Shown: piece after piece, positions 8,304 through 15,413 of the stretch
Layout: each line of letters begins with the position of its first letter
Numbering within the stretch: position 1 is the first letter of the stretch
Source: Anaerolineae bacterium
GTDB lineage: Bacteria > Chloroflexota > Anaerolineae > 4572-78 > J111
Length of the DNA: 64,000 nt
Direction: 5' to 3'
Assembly: GCA_023382535.1 (NCBI GenBank)
Contig: JAHDWA010000004.1
Span: forward strand, 141,542 to 205,541
Translations under genes and position numbers: made by a program
The notes under the pieces: generated by a model
Databases searched by the model: none
The model's input: the letters and a program-made list of their open reading frames with translations, nothing else
Told to the model about the DNA's origin: nothing

Positions 8304-9989
8304 ATGCCAGAATATTTATCACCGGGGGTTTACATCGAGGAAGTAGATCGTGGCCCTAAACCAATCGAGGGGGTTGGGACAGCCATGGCTGCCTTTGTCG
8401 GCTTCACCGAAAAGGCCCAGTACACGGAGCAGGTTGATGGTGAAATTGTCACCCGCGACTTGCTCAACCAACCTCAACTGATTACAAACTGGAGCCAGTA
8501 CGTGGAGCGGTTTGGGCAATTTGTGGATGGAGCTTATACGCCCCATGCAGTTTATGGTTATTTTCTTAATGGCGGCACGCGCTGCTACGTGCTCAGCGTT
8601 AAAACCATCCCTCAAGCCCAGGCAGCACTGCTCAATGGAGACGGAAAACCCCAGTTGGTGGTCAGGGCCAAACAGGCCGGCTTTGAGGGGCTGCGGATGC
8701 GGGTCAGGGTTGACACCCCCCAGTTGCCTGAACCCAAAACCGCTGCTACCAAAAAAGGCGACAAGCCCAAAGAAGGTGAGGCTGCCCCGGCTGAGACTCC
8801 TGAAGAAACTGCACCGGTCGCCGAGAGCGGGCCGCAATCCTTTACCCTGACTGTTGAACGAGAGAGGAGCGGGGGCGGCTGGCAGGTCAAAGAAGTTATC
8901 CCCGACGTGGCTCTGGCCCAAGAGGTTGACGAGAGCGGCGCTAAAACGGTTCGCGTCGTTTTCAAGGACAATAAAGCGCCCCAGTTCGTTAATGTGTTTG
9001 TGGCAGATGCCTCCGCACCGCTGGCCAAGGTTTGGCCCCGCGCCCAGCAACAATCCCTCAGCATTGAAAACAATCTGTTAACCCCGGCTGAATACAAAGA
9101 TTTTCAGGGTGAGGCCATGGAACGCACCGGCATGGAAGGGCTGGAGGCGATTGACGATATTACCATGGTCTGCGTGCCGGATTTGATGACCCCCATGCCC
9201 GGCCAAAAGCTCGATCTGGCGATGGTCAAAGCTGTCCAGACCCTGATGATTGCTCACTGCGAACGCATGGGTGACCGCGTTGCTGTTCTGGATGCACCTC
9301 CGGGCATGAACCCGCAGCAGGTCAAGAAATGGCGCATGGACACCGCCGGTTACGACTCCAGCTATGCGGCTCTCTATTACCCCTGGATTGAAGTGATGGA
9401 CCCGGTGCAAAACCGCCCGGTTCACATCCCGCCCAGCGGCCACATGGCTGGCATCTGGGCGCGCAATGACAACACCCGCGGCGTCCACAAGGCCCCGGCC
9501 AATGAGGTGGTGCGAGGCGCCACCAACCTGGCTTACAATGTGACGAAAGGCGAGCAGGATACGCTGAATCCCAATGGGGTTAACTGTATCCGCGCTTTTC
9601 CCGGCATGGGCATCCGGGTTTGGGGCGCGCGGACGCTTTCCAGCAACCCCTCCTGGCGCTACTTGAACGTGCGCCGCCTCTTCAACTTCATCGAAAAGTC
9701 CATCGAACGGGGGACGCAATGGGTGGTCTTTGAACCCAATGAGCCACGACTGTGGGCGCGGGTCCGGCGCGATGTCAGCGCGTTTTTGCGCATGGTCTGG
9801 CGCGACGGGGCGCTCTTTGGCCTCTCTCCGGCTGAAGCTTTCTACGTCAAGTGCGACGAGGAACTCAATCCGCCGGAGTCGCGTGATCTGGGCCGGCTGG
9901 TCATCGAGATTGGCCTGTGCCCGGTCAAACCGGCTGAATTTGTCATCTTCCGCATCAGCCAATGGGCTGGGCCTAACGCCGCAGAGTAG
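8304..9989 (+). CDS. Contractile tail sheath protein
   Basis: 561 residues. Two ATGs stand in tandem (8301, 8304); the second is preferred because AGGAGG (8293-8298) lies 5 bases before it and only 2 before the first. The N-terminus YLSPGVYIEEVDRG and GVGTAMAAFVGFTEKA are classic phage-like sheath motifs; the C-terminus has the conserved LSSNPSWRYLNVRRL, IEKSIERGTQWVVFEPN and VRRDVSAFLRMVWRDGALFG. A low-complexity Lys/Pro/Glu insertion (about 147-185) probably faces outward. The sheath polymer contracts to drive the inner tube. Only this one sheath gene is seen, whereas Afp/PVC clusters usually have two or three. Confidence 0.97.
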   Translation: MPEYLSPGVYIEEVDRGPKPIEGVGTAMAAFVGFTEKAQYTEQVDGEIVTRDLLNQPQLITNWSQYVERFGQFVDGAYTPHAVYGYFLNGGTRCYVLSVKTIPQAQAALLNGDGKPQLVVRAKQAGFEGLRMRVRVDTPQLPEPKTAATKKGDKPKEGEAAPAETPEETAPVAESGPQSFTLTVERERSGGGWQVKEVIPDVALAQEVDESGAKTVRVVFKDNKAPQFVNVFVADASAPLAKVWPRAQQQSLSIENNLLTPAEYKDFQGEAMERTGMEGLEAIDDITMVCVPDLMTPMPGQKLDLAMVKAVQTLMIAHCERMGDRVAVLDAPPGMNPQQVKKWRMDTAGYDSSYAALYYPWIEVMDPVQNRPVHIPPSGHMAGIWARNDNTRGVHKAPANEVVRGATNLAYNVTKGEQDTLNPNGVNCIRAFPGMGIRVWGARTLSSNPSWRYLNVRRLFNFIEKSIERGTQWVVFEPNEPRLWARVRRDVSAFLRMVWRDGALFGLSPAEAFYVKCDEELNPPESRDLGRLVIEIGLCPVKPAEFVIFRISQWAGPNAAE

Positions 9990-10152
9990 GATCGCTTTGG
10001 AGGATAGGGAAGGATACCGGGTTGGAAAAATTGCCAGTCCTCCAGCCTCCCAATCTTCCAAAGTTTTCTCATACCCAAACCCAGTTTTGGCGTGAGAACT
10101 ACATCATACTGACGACTGATTACTGATCACTATTCTTAGAAGGAGATAACCT

Positions 10153-10608
10153 ATGGCAGGAAAAGCTGGACGGGAAACTGATCCCCTAATTGGTTTTAAT
10201 TTTGGACTAGAAATTGAAGGCAAGATGAGTGGTTACTTCACCGAGGCCAGCGGCATCGGCTCGGAGCACGAGATTGTCGAGCACAAGGTGGTCAACGACA
10301 AGGGTCAGGAAATTGTGCAGAAAATTCCGGGCCGGCTGAAGTGGCAGGATGTCACGCTCAAGCGGGGCGTTACCGCCGATATGCAAATTTGGGATTGGCG
10401 GGCTTTGGTCGAAAAAGGCGACATGAAAGGCTCGCGTACCAACTGCTCCGTCATCATGTTCGACCGCAACTATGAAGAAGTGGCTCGCTGGAACTTTGAA
10501 AACGCCTGGCCTTCCAAAGTGACCGGCCCCAGCGTCAAATCTGACAGCAATGAGATTGGCGTCGAGGAAATAACCATCGTCCACGAAGGCATGTGGCGGG
10601 TTTCATAG
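10153..10608 (+). CDS. Inner tube protein 1 (gp19/TIGR02241 family)
   Basis: 151 residues with a strong AAGGAGATAACCT site. LIGFNFGLEIEGKMSGYFTE, followed by ASGIGSEHEIVEHK, LKWQDVTLKRGVT and the end VEEITIVHEGMW, is the full pattern of the conserved phage-tail-region/T4 gp19-like tube family. It forms the hexameric rings of the inner tube. The 163-base spacer upstream contains only short word-like repeats (for example GATTACTGATCAC near 10119). Confidence 0.95.
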   Translation: MAGKAGRETDPLIGFNFGLEIEGKMSGYFTEASGIGSEHEIVEHKVVNDKGQEIVQKIPGRLKWQDVTLKRGVTADMQIWDWRALVEKGDMKGSRTNCSVIMFDRNYEEVARWNFENAWPSKVTGPSVKSDSNEIGVEEITIVHEGMWRVS

Positions 10609-10622
10609 CCAGGAAATAAGGC

Positions 10623-10994
10623 ATGAGCTTACAAACCGAGTTCGAGTTCACCCTGCCGCGCGGTTACGTTGATAAAGACGGCAACTTGCACAAACACGGG
10701 ATCATGCGCCTGGCTACGGCTATGGATGAAATTGCTCCCTTGCGGGATATGCGGGTGCAAAATAATCAAGCCTATCTGGTCATCATTCTGCTCTCGCGGG
10801 TGATTGTCAAGCTGGGCACCTTACCCCAGGTGACTACCGGCGTTATCGAGAATCTCTTTGCCGCCGACCTGGCCTATCTCCAGACTCTTTATCGCCGGAT
10901 CAATGAGGAAGGCACCAGCGCGATCAAGGTGACTTGCCCGGAATGTAAAACTCAATTTGAGATGGATTTAGCCAGCCTGGGGGGGGAATTGTAG
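10623..10994 (+). CDS. Tail assembly chaperone-like protein (Mu gp41 / phage_TAC type)
   Basis: 123 residues, 14 bases after tube 1. EFEFTLPRGYVDKDGNLHKHG and MRLATAMDEIAPL match the Mu gp41-like tail assembly family; a CPEC motif near the C-terminus (about 106-109) looks like half a zinc ribbon. In phages such proteins chaperone the tape measure and tube during assembly. The gene ends LASLGGEL across a run of eight G (10979-10986) immediately before its TAG. The next ORF, in the -1 frame, has no ordinary start, which suggests a frameshifted longer product as in lambda G/GT. Confidence 0.85.
   Translation: MSLQTEFEFTLPRGYVDKDGNLHKHGIMRLATAMDEIAPLRDMRVQNNQAYLVIILLSRVIVKLGTLPQVTTGVIENLFAADLAYLQTLYRRINEEGTSAIKVTCPECKTQFEMDLASLGGEL
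10979..10986 (+). promoter_or_regulatory. G8 slippery run, candidate -1 frameshift site
   Basis: CT followed by eight G and AATTGTAG ends the chaperone gene. The 0 frame reads CTG GGG GGG GAA TTG TAG. Slipping back one base on G GGG GGG keeps all-Gly pairing and enters the frame of the GYPLDRL ORF. A sequencing or assembly error in the homopolymer is the alternative. Confidence 0.5.
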
Positions 10995-11155
10995 GCTACC
11001 CTCTTGACCGCCTGCACAAGGAGGTAGCCTACATTGCCTATCATTTTCACTGGCCCCTGGCAGAAATCCTAAACCTGGAGCACTCGGCGCGGCAGCGTTG
11101 GGTTGAAGAAATCGCAGAAATCAATCGCAGGCTAAATGAGGCGGCCGGGCAGTAA
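10991..11155 (+). CDS. Small eCIS protein (DUF6760-like), start codon absent; likely -1 frameshift extension
   Basis: From 10991 the frame gives 54 residues beginning VGYPLDRLHKEVAYIAYHFH and containing HWPLAEILNLEHSARQRWVEEI, close to small helical proteins I recall following the chaperone in other eCIS clusters. The frame opens at 10961 after a TGA, and between there and 10991 no ATG, GTG or TTG occurs; only ATT at 10988 could serve. So it is made either from a rare start, or as the C-terminal part of a chaperone fusion by -1 slippage at the G8 run. The coordinates mark the part after the upstream stop. Confidence 0.7.
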   Translation, partial: VGYPLDRLHKEVAYIAYHFHWPLAEILNLEHSARQRWVEEIAEINRRLNEAAGQ

Positions 11156-11165
11156 TTTGCCGGAA

Positions 11166-11193
11166 ACGGCAGAGATGATGAAATCTCTGCCGT
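11166..11193 (+). terminator. Hairpin after the chaperone/small ORF pair
   Basis: ACGGCAGAGAT (11166) pairs perfectly over 11 bp with ATCTCTGCCGT (to 11193) across a 6-base loop. There is no U-tract, so it may stabilise or process mRNA rather than terminate fully. Confidence 0.45.
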
Positions 11194-11294
11194 CTGGCAA
11201 GCCTCTGACGGGTAAATTGAGATCTAACGGTGCAAGTGACGGCAAATGCCGGTCGTTTCTATCAATCTGAATTCGGAATTAGCTCGAAAATCAC

Positions 11295-11387
11295 CCTTCG
11301 ATACGGGCCAGTGCCCTACTCAGGATGATTTTCGGCTCATGAACGCATCCTGAGTAGCCTTGAACGGAGTGAAAGGCGTATCGAAGG
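11295..11387. repeat. Dispersed-type palindromic repeat (CCTTCGATACG ... CGTATCGAAGG)
   Basis: Outer arms CCTTCGATACG and CGTATCGAAGG and inner arms CTACTCAGGATG and CATCCTGAGTAG form a long cruciform-like palindrome in the 292-base spacer. I recall this word pair from many Chloroflexota and other genomes as a dispersed intergenic repeat. It carries no gene. Confidence 0.7.
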
Positions 11388-11447
11388 ATGCGATTAAGAC
11401 AACTCCGAACTGAGGTTATCAGGAAAGCTACATCGAGGCGGTAACAG

Positions 11448-11651
11448 ATGTCATCCGTACAATTTTCCGGGGAAAATTTACCCCAAAGCAGCGATACGGG
11501 AGCGGCCCCTGCTGCTACAGCGGCGGCGAGTACACCTGCCGGTGAAGAGATCAATCTGCAAGCTCTGGCGTATAAAGTCTACCTGCTGCTGAAACAGGAG
11601 TTAAAGCTGGAGCAAGAACGGCTTGGCCGCTCAGGTCTGAGGAGGTTTTAA
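11448..11651 (+). CDS. Small eCIS protein with LAxxhyxxLKxELxhExER C-terminal helix
   Basis: 67 residues: a low-complexity Ala/Pro/Ser N-terminus, then a helix NLQALAYKVYLLLKQELK followed by LEQERLGR. The same type of C-terminal helix ends the 792-residue Pro-rich protein at 12259. Its TAA overlaps the ATG of tube 2 (TAATG at 11649-11653), and the tube ribosome site GAGGAGG lies inside it, so the two are translationally coupled. Function not known; perhaps an assembly adaptor. Confidence 0.75.
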   Translation: MSSVQFSGENLPQSSDTGAAPAATAAASTPAGEEINLQALAYKVYLLLKQELKLEQERLGRSGLRRF

Positions 11652-12121
11652 TGGCTGCACAAACTCGTTACACTGAGTCTCGCTTGAATCAAGATCACGT
11701 CGCCGCTTTCAGATTCTACGTCGAAATTGAGGGAATTATTAAGGGTTGGTTCACCGAGTGCACCGGCTTAAGTGTCGAGCGAGAAATCTTTGAATACAAA
11801 GAAGGTGGGGTAAATAATTTTTCCCACAAGTTGCCGGTCCGCACCAAGTATTCAAACCTGACCCTGAAACACGGTATGGCCGACGACGAACTGTGGAAAT
11901 GGTTTGACGAAGGGTCGAACAATGGCCTGGTCAGCCGGCAGAGATTTTCTATCCTTTTATACGATGCCAGCAAAACCAAAGTTAAACGCTGGAATGTTTT
12001 CGACGCTTACCCGGTAAAGTGGGTCGGCCCTGAACTAAAAGCTGATAGCAATCAAGCTGCTATTGAAACCCTGGAAATTGCTCACCACGGGTTAGAAATG
12101 GAAGGCTGGAAAGACGCTTAA
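11651..12121 (+). CDS. Inner tube protein 2 (gp19/TIGR02241 family)
   Basis: 156 residues, second tube paralogue. FRFYVEIEGIIKGWFTECTG, LSVEREIFEYKEGG, YSNLTLKHGM and the C-terminal AAIETLEIAHHGLE follow the family pattern. It is clearly diverged from tube 1, as expected if one forms the tube shaft and the other the baseplate-proximal ring, as with Afp1/Afp5. Coupled by TAATG to the preceding 67-residue gene. The 137-base spacer after it holds an imperfect hairpin (TTCCCAC/GTGGGGAA near 12156-12181). Confidence 0.95.
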   Translation: MAAQTRYTESRLNQDHVAAFRFYVEIEGIIKGWFTECTGLSVEREIFEYKEGGVNNFSHKLPVRTKYSNLTLKHGMADDELWKWFDEGSNNGLVSRQRFSILLYDASKTKVKRWNVFDAYPVKWVGPELKADSNQAAIETLEIAHHGLEMEGWKDA

Positions 12122-12258
12122 AGAACGCGAACTAAATAATTATTCCTGGTCTCACCTTCCCACGTTTCGCGGCGGTGGGGAAACGAGATTGGGAAAGACG
12201 CCCATTCTTAACCTTAGCCATCTGCGCTAAAAGTCACTTGTAACAAGTCACCGATGCT

Positions 12259-14637
12259 ATGGAAACGACACAACCAGGTCAAGCCGAACCGGAACAAACC
12301 AACCCTATAGTTCGCGCTGTCACGACGATGGTGCGCCAAACTCAGCGCTCCGTATCGCCCTGGGTCCAGCGCTGGTTGAGCCAGCCTGGCCGGACCAGAC
12401 AAATGAGTCGTTTGGGGCAGCGGCCCATGACCTTTACCTCGACGCAGGCCCGTGCGGTCGTCAATCGAGTCCAGCGCGTGGCCGACAGCACCCGCATCTG
12501 GCAGCCAAATGTTGGCTCGTTGGAACCGGCCCTGCCGGGTCGCTTTAGCCAGGCCATTGTGGACCGTTTTCAACCGTGGGGCGACAAATATCAGCTCCAA
12601 ACCGCCTCCTTGGGGGGTGGGGACGAAACTGAACTGGTCTTCAGCGGAGCTGCGGCTGCGGGCGGTTTTAGAGCGGAAGAGCCATCTTTTGAGCCGGAAG
12701 CAACCGCAGAACCTGTGCCGCCTCCACGTCCCGCACCGCCGCCTTTGACCCGTTCTCTCCCCTCCGATGTCAAGCGTGTCATGAGTCCGACTCCCCCGGC
12801 TAAACCCGTTCAACGCCAGGCGACGCCTCCGGCTAAAACGCTGTCACCCCGCGCCCGGCGCTTTTCACGGATCGAAGAGTTAGCGTCGGGTAGAAGCGGA
12901 ACGTCTACTTTTGAACCACCCGCTGTTTCCCCGGCTCCGGCTGAACGGACCCCGCTTCAGCCAGGCCCCAGCCGGGCAGAGAGCGAAAATCCAACCCCGC
13001 CCCCTGCTTTGCCTGTTGTTGAAAAATTACCGCCTCCCGCGCCCAGCCGGGCCGCCGAGCCGTCAGCTTCGGCTGAACCGTCGTCACCTCCAGAGTCACC
13101 TGCGACTCCCCCGGCTGTCCCTCAAGCTGCGCCTTCCCGTCCCGCCGTTCAGCGCCAGGCAGACGTCATGCCTCCGGCAGAAGCAGCCTCACCCCCGGCT
13201 CCCGAAGCGACTCCCCTACCGGCCCAAGACCAACCTGCTGCCGGTGAAAAAGAGACTATTTCCCAGGCGCACTCCGCTCCTGCTGTTCCTTTACCTCCTT
13301 CAGTTCCTTTGGCTACCCCTACCCTCACGAGCGAACCATCACCGCCTGTCCCAGAAACGCCGGCGGAATCGAGTCAAGTGATTGAGCCGCAGCCTAAATC
13401 AGAGCTGCCCCCTGCTGCCCGGCAAGTTCAGCCGGAGCCGCCGCAGCCCATCGTTCAGCGCCGCGAAGAGACGGTCCGCCCGCCAGAACCGGCTTCGCCT
13501 GTTGCTTCACCCCTGGCAGAGGAACCGGCTTCACCGTCGCTGCCGGAGCCGGTCAATCTTCCCCAAAGTTTGGAATTGCCTCTGCCGGTTTCGAAGCCGT
13601 CCCTGGGGCCACCCACACAGCCTGGACAACAGCCCCCGCCCGCCCCGGATATGCTCGACATGCCACTTCCTACGGTGCGGCAAACAGATACACCTGTTAC
13701 GCGGCCGCCGTCGCCGCCGGAGCCGGCATTGCCGGACCAACAACTAGCCAGCCCTCCCTCGCCTGTCGAGCCTGAGCTGCCGCCTCTCCAGCAGCGGGAA
13801 AATGCCGCGCCACCCCTGGCGGGGCCGTCACGCCCGGTTGAGCCGGCCCTTCCGGCGACGCCAGAGCCAATAGTAAGCCGGGAGGTTGTGGAAAGGGGAG
13901 AAACTTCGCCGGTTGCGCCTCCCGCAGAGCTGGCTGCACCTGTCCAGACGGCAGCCAGCGAAACTCCGCCGTTAGAGATGGCCCAACCTGCGCCAGCCCT
14001 GGAGACAGTGATCCAGCAGCGCGCCCGGGCCAAAGCCAATTTGCCGCTGACGACTCCCGGTTCGATTTCCGGCCCTCTAAAAGAGGGGAGTTCGCCTGCC
14101 GCCACACCCTTGACGGCAAGACCATCGCTCTCGGCCGGACCAAGCGGGCCGGTCGCCCAGCGGCAAAGCGAGAGGCGGGCAGAAGCATCCCTGCCCTCTC
14201 CGGTTGAACCGGCAATACCGCGCCTCTCACCTGCGGCCCCACCCGTTTTAAGGTCTCAGGTGCGCCGGCCAGCTATGCCCTTTTTACAGCGAACGCAGGT
14301 CAGGCAACCCATTGTTGTCTCGACGGGTAGCTCTGCGGGTGTGTCTGAGCTGACGGCTGCTGCGCCCGAGCCGCCGGTTGTCCCGCTGCCGTTGGCCCCC
14401 GTGCAGCGGCAGACAACAGCAGCCAGGAGCGTGGCCCAGCGCCAGGAGACCACCCCTGACTCCGCCGGAGCAACTCCTGACGCATCTACCGAGATAAGCA
14501 GCCCGGCGGCTGGCCCATCAACCCAGGGCCAACCCGGCGACCAAAAGCCTGATCTGGACCGTTTGGCCCGTCAAATTCTGCCGCAAATCAAGCGCCTGCT
14601 GGCTATCGAGCAGGAACGGCAGCCCAGGAACTATTGA
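12259..14637 (+). CDS. Long Pro-rich eCIS protein with VQR[QR] motifs
   Basis: 792 residues. An N-terminal 130 residues (AVTTMVRQTQRSVSPWVQRW) may be folded; about 140-740 is Pro/Ala/Ser/Glu low complexity with recurring VQRQ, VQRR and AQRQ; the end is a helix DLDRLARQILPQIKRLLAIE followed by QERQPR, like that of the 67-residue protein. The ribosome site is weak. It stands where other clusters place proteins of unknown role, between tube 2 and the LysM protein. It lacks the long helical pattern of a tape measure, though length and position leave that open. The repeated motif could be a processing or docking site for DUF4157 proteins; this is inference. Confidence 0.75.
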   Translation: METTQPGQAEPEQTNPIVRAVTTMVRQTQRSVSPWVQRWLSQPGRTRQMSRLGQRPMTFTSTQARAVVNRVQRVADSTRIWQPNVGSLEPALPGRFSQAIVDRFQPWGDKYQLQTASLGGGDETELVFSGAAAAGGFRAEEPSFEPEATAEPVPPPRPAPPPLTRSLPSDVKRVMSPTPPAKPVQRQATPPAKTLSPRARRFSRIEELASGRSGTSTFEPPAVSPAPAERTPLQPGPSRAESENPTPPPALPVVEKLPPPAPSRAAEPSASAEPSSPPESPATPPAVPQAAPSRPAVQRQADVMPPAEAASPPAPEATPLPAQDQPAAGEKETISQAHSAPAVPLPPSVPLATPTLTSEPSPPVPETPAESSQVIEPQPKSELPPAARQVQPEPPQPIVQRREETVRPPEPASPVASPLAEEPASPSLPEPVNLPQSLELPLPVSKPSLGPPTQPGQQPPPAPDMLDMPLPTVRQTDTPVTRPPSPPEPALPDQQLASPPSPVEPELPPLQQRENAAPPLAGPSRPVEPALPATPEPIVSREVVERGETSPVAPPAELAAPVQTAASETPPLEMAQPAPALETVIQQRARAKANLPLTTPGSISGPLKEGSSPAATPLTARPSLSAGPSGPVAQRQSERRAEASLPSPVEPAIPRLSPAAPPVLRSQVRRPAMPFLQRTQVRQPIVVSTGSSAGVSELTAAAPEPPVVPLPLAPVQRQTTAARSVAQRQETTPDSAGATPDASTEISSPAAGPSTQGQPGDQKPDLDRLARQILPQIKRLLAIEQERQPRNY

Positions 14638-14657
14638 AGTAGTTTAGGAGTCAGATT

Positions 14658-15341
14658 ATGCCCAGTAATCCAACTAAAGCCATCATCCGCAATATCGCCA
14701 CCAAGGAAGAGGTTGAATGCCAGTTTAACCCCAACGAATACACCCTGAGCAAAACCAATCAGTGGACCAACAAACCCAAAAAGGGGGCAAATGTGGGTAA
14801 GACTGATTTTGGTGGCGGCCAACCGGCGGAATTGAAACTCCAACTCTTCTTCGATACGACGAACCATCGCAACAATGTGGATCAGCAAAACAACCTTAAG
14901 CATGAAGACGTTCGCCAGTACACCAACATTATCTGGGATATGATGATGGTCAATTCCAGCACCCAGAATCCAAAATCAAAAAAAGGTGAACCCCCGCAAG
15001 TCCAGTTTCAGTGGGGCAAAGGGAGCTTTTTTACGGCGGTTATCAAAACTATCACCCAAAAGTTCACCATGTTTCTTGACGATGGGACGCCGGTGCGGGC
15101 CACGTTAGATGTCACCTTCCAACAGTACAAAGATGAAAAGATTTTTGACCCGCAAAATCCGACCTCGCGCAGCGAAGCCCGAAAAATTTGGGTGGTGGTT
15201 GAAGGCCAAACTCTGGATTGGATTGCTTACCAGGAGTATGGCGACCCGGCCATGTGGCGTCACATCGCCGAAACCAACGATCTGGATAATCCCAAGTCGT
15301 TACGCTCAGGACAGATTCTGAATTTGACACCTTTGCCATAG
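14658..15341 (+). CDS. LysM-containing CIS tube/baseplate protein (Afp7/Pvc7-type)
   Basis: 227 residues with TAGGAG 8 bases upstream. The N-terminal CIS_tube-type domain includes VECQFNPNEYTLSKTNQW, and a C-terminal LysM (about 178-225) reads VEGQTLDWIAYQEYGDPAMW then IAETN and LRSGQILNLTP. In T4-like logic this is the gp53-like protein that bridges hub and wedge. It lies directly upstream of the hub gene, as in Afp and PVC. Confidence 0.95.
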   Translation: MPSNPTKAIIRNIATKEEVECQFNPNEYTLSKTNQWTNKPKKGANVGKTDFGGGQPAELKLQLFFDTTNHRNNVDQQNNLKHEDVRQYTNIIWDMMMVNSSTQNPKSKKGEPPQVQFQWGKGSFFTAVIKTITQKFTMFLDDGTPVRATLDVTFQQYKDEKIFDPQNPTSRSEARKIWVVVEGQTLDWIAYQEYGDPAMWRHIAETNDLDNPKSLRSGQILNLTPLP

Positions 15342-15359
15342 GCATGGAGTAAGGGGTAG

Positions 15360-15383
15360 GGAGTAGGGATATTACCCTACTCC
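15360..15383 (+). repeat. Perfect 9-bp hairpin in the LysM-hub spacer
   Basis: GGAGTAGGG (15360) and CCCTACTCC (to 15383) flank loop ATATTA, with further imperfect copies of the same words on both sides (15345-15392). It lies 20 bases before the hub ribosome site. Confidence 0.7.
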
Positions 15384-15413
15384 TTACTCCCCTCTTACGT
15401 CCAAGGAGATGTG

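Noticed and set aside
12911..13747. Long alternative-frame ORFs across the Pro-rich gene
   Set aside because: They arise from the Pro/Ala/Ser codon bias of the real gene, lack ribosome sites and encode Arg/Leu-rich low-complexity sequence.
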